From contig NZ_JASNWF010000001.1 of assembly GCF_030283205.1 (NCBI RefSeq), positions 558,001-622,000 of the forward strand: DNA of 64,000 nt, given 5' to 3'. Positions within the stretch are counted from its first letter, which is position 1; each line of letters opens with the position of its first letter. This stretch comes from Actinomadura opuntiae. GTDB lineage: Bacteria > Actinomycetota > Actinomycetes > Streptosporangiales > Streptosporangiaceae. The position numbers were made by a program, and so were the translations under genes. Shown here in pieces: positions 59,325 through 64,000 of this stretch. The notes beneath the pieces are model-generated. The model searched no databases and was not told where the DNA came from. It worked only from the letters and a program-made list of their open reading frames with translations.

Positions 59325-60463
59325 TGGCACCGGTGCTGGTGGCCGGGGCGGGGCCGGTCGGGCTCACCGCCGCGCTCGTCCTGGCGCGCCGCGGCGTTCC
59401 CGTCACCGTGCTGGAGGCGGAGCCGGAGCTGGCCGCCGAGTCGCGCGCGTCCACGTTCCATCCGCCGTCGCTGGAGATGCTGGACGGGCTCGGCGTGCTG
59501 GACCGGCTGCTGGAGCGCGGCCTCGTCTCCCGCACCTTCCAGTACCGGGACCGGCGCGGCGGTGTCATCGCCGAACTGGACCTGTCGGTGCTGTCGGGCG
59601 ACACGCCGTACCCGTTCCGCGTGCAGTGCGAGCAGAGCAAGCTCACCCCGATCCTGCGCGACGAGGTTCTGGACGCGGGCGGCGAGGTGCGGTTCGGCGC
59701 GGCCGTGCGGACGGTGCTGGCGCACGGGAGCGGCGTGGAGGTGACGACCGCGCGCGGCGAGCGGTTCCGAGGCACCTGGCTGATCGGCGCGGACGGCGCC
59801 GGATCGGCGGTGCGGCGCTCCCTCGGCGTGGAGTTCGCGGGCATGACCTACCCCGAGCGGTTCCTGGTCGCCTCGACCGCGACCGCCGTCGAGGACCTGC
59901 TGCCCGGCATCGCCGCGGTGAACTACGTCTTCGACCCCGGCGAGTGGCTGGTGCTGCTGCGCACCCCCGACCACTGGCGCGTCCTGTTCCCGACCCCGGA
60001 GGGCACGCCCGACGCACGTGAACTGATTCGGCTGCCGGAACGGATGCGCGGGATCGCCGACGCTCCATGGGAGGTCGCGCACGCCAGCCTGTACCGCGTC
60101 CACCAGCGCGTCGCCGGGACGTTCCGCGCCGGGCGGGTGCTGCTCGCCGGGGACGCGGCGCACGTCAACAACCCGCTCGGCGGGATGGGGATGAACAGCG
60201 GCATCCACGATGCCGTCCTGCTCGGCGGCGCGCTCGCGGAGGTCCTGGGCGGCAGACCGGAGGCGGCACTCGACGCCGTCGCGGCGGCGCGCCGCGATAC
60301 GGCGCGGTCGTTCGTGCGGCGGATGACCCACGGCAACTGGGAGCGGATGCGCGATCCGGCCGGCTACCACGACGAGCTGCGGAGGCTGGCCGCCGATCCC
60401 GCCGAGGCGCGGCGGCACCTGCTGCGCACGTCGATGATCGCCTCGCTGCGGGACGTCGCCTGA
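59324..60463 (+). CDS. FAD-dependent aromatic hydroxylase-type monooxygenase, 379 aa
   Basis: PHBH-fold flavoprotein: VLVAGAGPVGLTAALVLARR (ADP binding), GADGAGSAVRRSLGV (DG motif) and LAGDAAHVNNPLGGMGMNSG (GD motif). It reduces its own flavin with NAD(P)H, unlike the group D enzyme next to it. The likely reaction is hydroxylation of an aromatic or enol substrate. Slightly short for the family, with no C-terminal thioredoxin-like domain. Confidence 0.9.
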   Translation: MAPVLVAGAGPVGLTAALVLARRGVPVTVLEAEPELAAESRASTFHPPSLEMLDGLGVLDRLLERGLVSRTFQYRDRRGGVIAELDLSVLSGDTPYPFRVQCEQSKLTPILRDEVLDAGGEVRFGAAVRTVLAHGSGVEVTTARGERFRGTWLIGADGAGSAVRRSLGVEFAGMTYPERFLVASTATAVEDLLPGIAAVNYVFDPGEWLVLLRTPDHWRVLFPTPEGTPDARELIRLPERMRGIADAPWEVAHASLYRVHQRVAGTFRAGRVLLAGDAAHVNNPLGGMGMNSGIHDAVLLGGALAEVLGGRPEAALDAVAAARRDTARSFVRRMTHGNWERMRDPAGYHDELRRLAADPAEARRHLLRTSMIASLRDVA

Positions 60464-61890
60464 TGCCCGCCGGCGAGATCGTCCGGGAGAACCCGGCCCG
60501 GCCGGAGGAGGTCGTCGGCAGGGTCCCGGTGGCGGACGCGGCGGAGGTCGACCGGGCCGTCCGGGACGCCGAGGCGCGGCAGCGCGACTGGTGCCGCGTG
60601 CCGGTCGAGGAGCGGGCCGCCGCGCTGCTGCGGGCCGCCGAGGCCGTCGACGCGATGCCCGGCGTCGCCGAGCTGTTGGCCCGCGAGTCCGGCAAACCGG
60701 TCGCCGACTGCGCCGGGGAGATCCGGTTCGCCGCCTCCTACCTGCGCTGGGCCGCCGAGCACGCCCCGGCGGCGTACGCCGACCGGGAGACCGACGACGC
60801 CGCCGGACGGCTCGTCCTGCGGCACCGCCCGTACGGCGTGGTCGCGGCCATCACCCCGTGGAACGCGCCCATCATCCTCACCCTGCTCAAGGCGGGGCCC
60901 GCGCTGGCGGCGGGCAACACGGTCGTGGTCAAGCCGTCGCCGCTCGCGCCGCTCGTGGTCGGCCGCGTGCTGGAGGCGTTCCCGCCAGGGCTCGTCCGGG
61001 TCGTGCACGGGGGCGCCGCGACGGCGCGGGCGCTGGCCGGGCATCCCCGCGTGCACCGGGTCGCGTTCACCGGCGGCGCCGAGGCGGGCCGCGCCATCGG
61101 GACGGCCGCAGCCAAGGCGATCACCCCGGTGCTGCTGGAACTCGGCGGCAACGACCCGGTCGTGCTGCTGGACGACGCGGACCTCACCGACGCGGCGATG
61201 GACCGCCTCGTCATGGCGTCCTTCGCCACCGCCGGCCAGGTCTGCATGGCCGCCAAGCGTCTGTTCGCCCCGAGGTCGCGGCTGGCCGAGGTCCGTGACG
61301 CCTATGTCGCGGCGGCGCAACGGACGCTGGTGCTAGGCGACCCCCTGCACCACGGCACGACGGTCGGCCCGGTCATCTCGGCCGACGCCGCCGACCGGGT
61401 TCGGGGGCTCGTCGCCGATTCGGGGCGGCGGGGCGGCACCGTCGCGGAGCTGGGCGCCGTGCGGATCGAGATGGAGCGCGGGTATTTCGTCCGGCCCTCC
61501 CTGGTCACGGACGTGGACGACGACGCGCCGGTGGTCGCCGGGGAGCAGTTCGGCCCAGTCGTACCGCTGCTGGCCTACGACGACGAGGACGAGGTGGTGG
61601 AGCGCGCCAATGCCGGCGACCTCGGTCTCGGCGCCTCGGTATGGTCGGCCGACGAGGACCGCGCGTTCGCGTTCGCCCGCCGGTTCGAGGCCGGCTTCAC
61701 GTTCGTCAACACCCACAACCGCACCGGGATGGCGCTGCGCGCGCCGTTCGGCGGGGTGAAGCGCAGCGGGCACGGCCGCGAGTACGGCGCCGAGGGCCTG
61801 CTGGAGTACGTGCAGACCTGCGCGATCCACGCACCCGCCGCGTTCCGCGCGGGCGGCACCGGGATGAGCGCGGGCGCGTATCCCTCGTGA
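60463..61890 (+). CDS. Aldehyde dehydrogenase 2, 475 aa
   Basis: Second aldehyde dehydrogenase: PYGVVAAITPWNAPIILTLL, VVVKPSPLAP, VAFTGGAEAGRAIGTAAAKA, LLELGGNDPVVLLDD (general-base Glu) and TAGQVCMAAKRLF (nucleophile Cys). It differs clearly from the first, so the two probably act on different aldehydes, such as a semialdehyde and its precursor. The last 20 residues are a nonconserved Gly/Ala-rich tail. Last gene of the five-gene operon. Confidence 0.92.
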   Translation: MPAGEIVRENPARPEEVVGRVPVADAAEVDRAVRDAEARQRDWCRVPVEERAAALLRAAEAVDAMPGVAELLARESGKPVADCAGEIRFAASYLRWAAEHAPAAYADRETDDAAGRLVLRHRPYGVVAAITPWNAPIILTLLKAGPALAAGNTVVVKPSPLAPLVVGRVLEAFPPGLVRVVHGGAATARALAGHPRVHRVAFTGGAEAGRAIGTAAAKAITPVLLELGGNDPVVLLDDADLTDAAMDRLVMASFATAGQVCMAAKRLFAPRSRLAEVRDAYVAAAQRTLVLGDPLHHGTTVGPVISADAADRVRGLVADSGRRGGTVAELGAVRIEMERGYFVRPSLVTDVDDDAPVVAGEQFGPVVPLLAYDDEDEVVERANAGDLGLGASVWSADEDRAFAFARRFEAGFTFVNTHNRTGMALRAPFGGVKRSGHGREYGAEGLLEYVQTCAIHAPAAFRAGGTGMSAGAYPS

Positions 61891-61986
61891 CCGCCCGTCG
61901 CCGCACCGTCCGGCGCATCGTTACCCGATCGCGGCGCCGCCCCATTGCCTTCCCGGCCCCCGAGGTGCTTAATAAGGGGGCCATAT

Positions 61987-62013
61987 TGGAAACTCTGTTT
62001 CCATAGAAGAAAC
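61987..62013. promoter_or_regulatory. IclR-type site S6 (double palindrome)
   Basis: GAAAC-TCT-GTTTC-CATAGAA-GAAAC, all exact. The outer arms extend to CTCTGTTTC/GAAACAGAG (9 bp). It lies 25 bp before the secreted hydrolase gene. Confidence 0.75.
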
Positions 62014-62037
62014 AGAGTGGTTGCCTTCGGAGGCAGC

Positions 62038-63018
62038 ATGCGCGCCGTCCACGCCGTCCGGACCCTCGCCGCGACCAGCGCCGCCACCCTCGCCCTGACC
62101 GCCCTCGGCCCCCTCTCCCCCGCCCACGCCGCCGCCACCCGCGTCCAGACCACCGTCGAGATCCGCTGCGCGTTCACGATCCTCAACCAGAGCGCGGACT
62201 GGTACTTCCCCGCCGGCGCGCCGCAGGGCCTGGTGTGGCTCCAGCACGGCTTCGCCCGCTCCAACGACAACGTCGCGGACCTGGCGTCCAAGTACGCCGC
62301 AGCCGGTTACCTCGTCTTCGCCCCCACCCTCCCCACGGCGAACCTGTACGGCTGCACCCTGCAGAACCTCGGCAACAACACCGACTTCCTGGGCAACGTC
62401 GCCGACCTGTTCGCCAAGATGTCCGACCCGTCCGACAAGCTCGGCCGCAGCTTCGCCAAGGCGAAGGCCCAGGCCGGACGGTCCGACCTCGCGCTGCCGG
62501 GCTCGCTGGTCTTCTCCGGGCACTCGGCCGGCGGCGAGGCCGTCAGCTACGTGGCCGGGCGGCTGCGCAGCGACAGTCCGGCGGCGTGGGCGCGGCTGCG
62601 CGGCCTGGTCCTGCTCGATCCGGTGAAGTCGTTCATCGGGAACAACCTCGACACCGGGCTGAAGGCGGTCGACGGCACCGGCCGCATAGTCCGCACGATC
62701 TCCGGGCCCGACGGCACCTGCAACAACAGCGGCAGCGGGACGGACGCCGTCCAGGCCGACGTGCACGCCCCGTTCGTCGGCGTCCGGCTGACCGACGGCG
62801 AGCACACCGACGCCGAGGGCGCCAGTACCGACGCCGTCGGGACCCTCGCCTGCGGCACGCCGCAGGCGAAGAACGTCGAGGCCCTGCAGACGTTCGCGGT
62901 CGCCTGGGCGAAGGACGCCTTCAACGGCACGCAGACCGCCGCGTACCTGCCCGGCGGGTCGTATTACCAGAGCAGGCTCGGCTCCGGCCTGATCCAGACC
63001 CTGGCCGGAGCCTCCTGA
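62038..63018 (+). CDS. Secreted alpha/beta hydrolase 2, 326 aa
   Basis: Signal peptide (TLAATSAATLALTALGPLSP, then AHAAA). The hydrolase domain has GLVWLQHGFARSNDNVADLA, the nucleophile elbow LVFSGHSAGGEAVSYVAGRL and VLLDPVKSFIGNN; a Cys pair is present late (DGTCNNSGSG, TLACGTP). The catalytic His is probably in DGEHTDAEG. Not closely matched to a characterised lipase family. GGAGG precedes the ATG and S6 lies upstream. Likely releases the pathway substrate from an ester outside the cell; this is inferred. Confidence 0.82.
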   Translation: MRAVHAVRTLAATSAATLALTALGPLSPAHAAATRVQTTVEIRCAFTILNQSADWYFPAGAPQGLVWLQHGFARSNDNVADLASKYAAAGYLVFAPTLPTANLYGCTLQNLGNNTDFLGNVADLFAKMSDPSDKLGRSFAKAKAQAGRSDLALPGSLVFSGHSAGGEAVSYVAGRLRSDSPAAWARLRGLVLLDPVKSFIGNNLDTGLKAVDGTGRIVRTISGPDGTCNNSGSGTDAVQADVHAPFVGVRLTDGEHTDAEGASTDAVGTLACGTPQAKNVEALQTFAVAWAKDAFNGTQTAAYLPGGSYYQSRLGSGLIQTLAGAS

Positions 63019-63113
63019 CGCGTCCGCGTCCGGCGGACCGCCCGCCGGGTCCCGCGGCCGGAAGTTTCCGCCCGCGGGATCTGGCGGAGGGCGCGCCCCG
63101 ATTGTAAAGTTTG

Positions 63114-63138
63114 GAAACAGCGTTTCGCTAGAGGAACC
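63114..63138. promoter_or_regulatory. IclR-type site S7
   Basis: GAAAC-AGC-GTTTC-N7-GAACC, the first two half-sites exact and the third with one mismatch. It lies 11 bp before the nitrilase-family start codon. Confidence 0.65.
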
Positions 63139-63148
63139 GGGAGGCCCG

Positions 63149-64000
63149 ATGGGTCCGGTCCGGGTGGCCGCCGTCCAGTTCGCGGTGGGCCCCGACGTCC
63201 CCGCCAACCTCGCCACCTGCCTGCGCATGGTGGACCGGGCGGTGGCCGAGGGCGCGCGCCTGATCGTCCTGCCGGAGTTCTGCAACCGCCTGTCCTGGTA
63301 CGCCGACCGCGACGACGCCCGACGGCACGCCTGCGCCATCGGCGGCCCGTTCCTCACCGCCATCGCGGCCCGCGCCGCCGCGCACGGCGTCCACGTCAAG
63401 GCCAACGTGACGCTGGCCGGCGGCGACGGCCGGGTGACCGTGAGCAGCCTGCTGTACGGCCCGGACGGCGCGCTGCTCGGCCGCTCCGACAAGCTCACGC
63501 TGATGGGCGCCGAAGGCGACCACCTCGATCCGGGCACCGCCGCCGGCCCCGTCATCGCCACCCCGCACGGCCGGCTCGGCATGTACGCCTGCATGGAGGG
63601 CGTCACCAGCGACGTCCCCCGCGACCTGGCGGTGCGCGGCGCGCAGGTGCTGCTGAACAGCCTCAACTCGTTCGCCACCGACGAGGCGAGCCTGCACGTG
63701 CCGGTCCGCGCCGCCGAGAACCACGTGTGGGTGGTGGCGGCCAACAAGGTCGGCCCGCTGCTGCCCCCCGCCCTCCTGCCCGCGATCGCCGAGCGTCTCG
63801 GCGTCCCGCCGGACCTGCTGGACGGCGCGGGCGAGAGCCAGATCGTCGCCCCCGACGGGACAGTCGTCGCGAAGGGGCCGCGCACCGGCGAGGCCGTCGT
63901 CGTCGCCGACATCGACCCGTCGCTCGCCGACCGCAAGACCCGTCCCGACGGCACCGACACGTTCGCGGCGCGCAGGCCGCGGTTGTACGCCCCGATCGCC
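63149..64000 (+). CDS. Nitrilase-superfamily carbon-nitrogen hydrolase (partial, runs off the right edge)
   Basis: Catalytic residues visible: Glu in LIVLPEFCNRL, Lys in SDKLTLMGAEGDHL and Cys in LGMYACMEGVTSD. The superfamily hydrolyses nitriles, amides or carbamoyl groups; the branch cannot be fixed by eye, but the ACMEG loop suggests an amidase/carbamoylase-like rather than true nitrilase activity. About 284 residues are visible. An amide step would fit a nitrogen-containing substrate and the isochorismatase-type hydrolase at 44187. Confidence 0.85.
   Translation, partial: MGPVRVAAVQFAVGPDVPANLATCLRMVDRAVAEGARLIVLPEFCNRLSWYADRDDARRHACAIGGPFLTAIAARAAAHGVHVKANVTLAGGDGRVTVSSLLYGPDGALLGRSDKLTLMGAEGDHLDPGTAAGPVIATPHGRLGMYACMEGVTSDVPRDLAVRGAQVLLNSLNSFATDEASLHVPVRAAENHVWVVAANKVGPLLPPALLPAIAERLGVPPDLLDGAGESQIVAPDGTVVAKGPRTGEAVVVADIDPSLADRKTRPDGTDTFAARRPRLYAPIA

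Noticed and set aside
1..64000. tRNA, rRNA, CRISPR array or complete insertion sequence
   Set aside because: No cloverleaf, rRNA signature, repeat-spacer pattern or intact transposase with terminal repeats was found by reading; weak tRNAs could be missed without a covariance search.

Overview
The window is about 64 kb of very GC-rich DNA with many GTG starts, four-base overlaps between genes, a SigK/RskA pair, an F420-type (LLM) oxidoreductase, a class E sortase and WxL/neocarzinostatin-type surface proteins. This points to a filamentous actinomycete; an Actinomadura-like member of the Streptosporangiales is my best guess. No rRNA, tRNA or CRISPR array was seen.

Region 1 (1-16 kb) is accessory. 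It carries a DUF2637 membrane protein, a relaxase with a MobC partner and two hairpins that are an oriT candidate. It also has a LuxR-type regulator, an XRE / ImmA-IrrE / MAB_1171c-type membrane protein / P450 operon, a PhzF protein, a broken threonylcarbamoyl-AMP synthase paralogue, a beta-carbonic anhydrase and small regulators. Genes are sparse and several stretches of 400-500 bp are empty.

Region 2 (16-30.5 kb) handles the envelope and stress. It holds a five-gene lipid-modification operon (FAD oxidoreductase, DUF1365, two cyclopropane-fatty-acid-synthase-like methyltransferases, DUF1295), then a 57-residue hydrophobic peptide, a DUF1206 protein and two tandem SRPBCC proteins. A SigK module follows: fasciclin lipoprotein, molybdopterin oxidoreductase, SigK and RskA. 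Two divergent promoters of identical layout (CCATCC-N15-CCGAAC) each end 7 bp before a GTG start. A divergent TetR/cupin pair closes the region.

Region 3 (31-45 kb) is an eleven-gene leftward operon whose genes all overlap by 1-4 bases: MaoC hydratase, LLM oxidoreductase, CaiB CoA-transferase, MmgE/PrpD, a triple RidA fusion, two small MaoC proteins, thiolase, DUF35, acyl-CoA dehydrogenase and a CitE-like lyase. The logic is CoA activation, hydration and aldol cleavage of a branched or unsaturated acid, resembling itaconate/mesaconate catabolism. A GntR regulator sits upstream, and an identical 14-bp site flanks it on both sides. A rightward unit (AMP ligase, bicupin, isochorismatase-type hydrolase) follows.

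Region 4 (45-64 kb) couples a surface operon to a second catabolic operon. The surface operon encodes a secreted alpha/beta hydrolase, an LPYTG protein, a neocarzinostatin-fold protein, a fused MFS/ABC-like protein, a carboxy-anchored Ig-like protein, a DUF916 protein, a WxL-like protein and a divergent sortase. The catabolic operon encodes a flavin reductase fused to an HMGL-like barrel, an acyl-CoA-dehydrogenase-type monooxygenase, two aldehyde dehydrogenases and an FAD hydroxylase. A secreted hydrolase and a nitrilase follow. An IclR regulator sits between the two operons. A motif of alternating GTTTC and GAAAC half-sites with N7 and N3 spacers occurs before the AMP ligase, the surface operon/sortase, the membrane protein, iclR itself, the flavin reductase, the secreted hydrolase and the nitrilase. 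This is the most interesting signal: one apparent IclR regulon joining sortase-anchored surface machinery to an oxidative pathway of unknown substrate.

Four genes contain single-base length discrepancies, mostly in C or G runs. These may be sequencing errors rather than true mutations.
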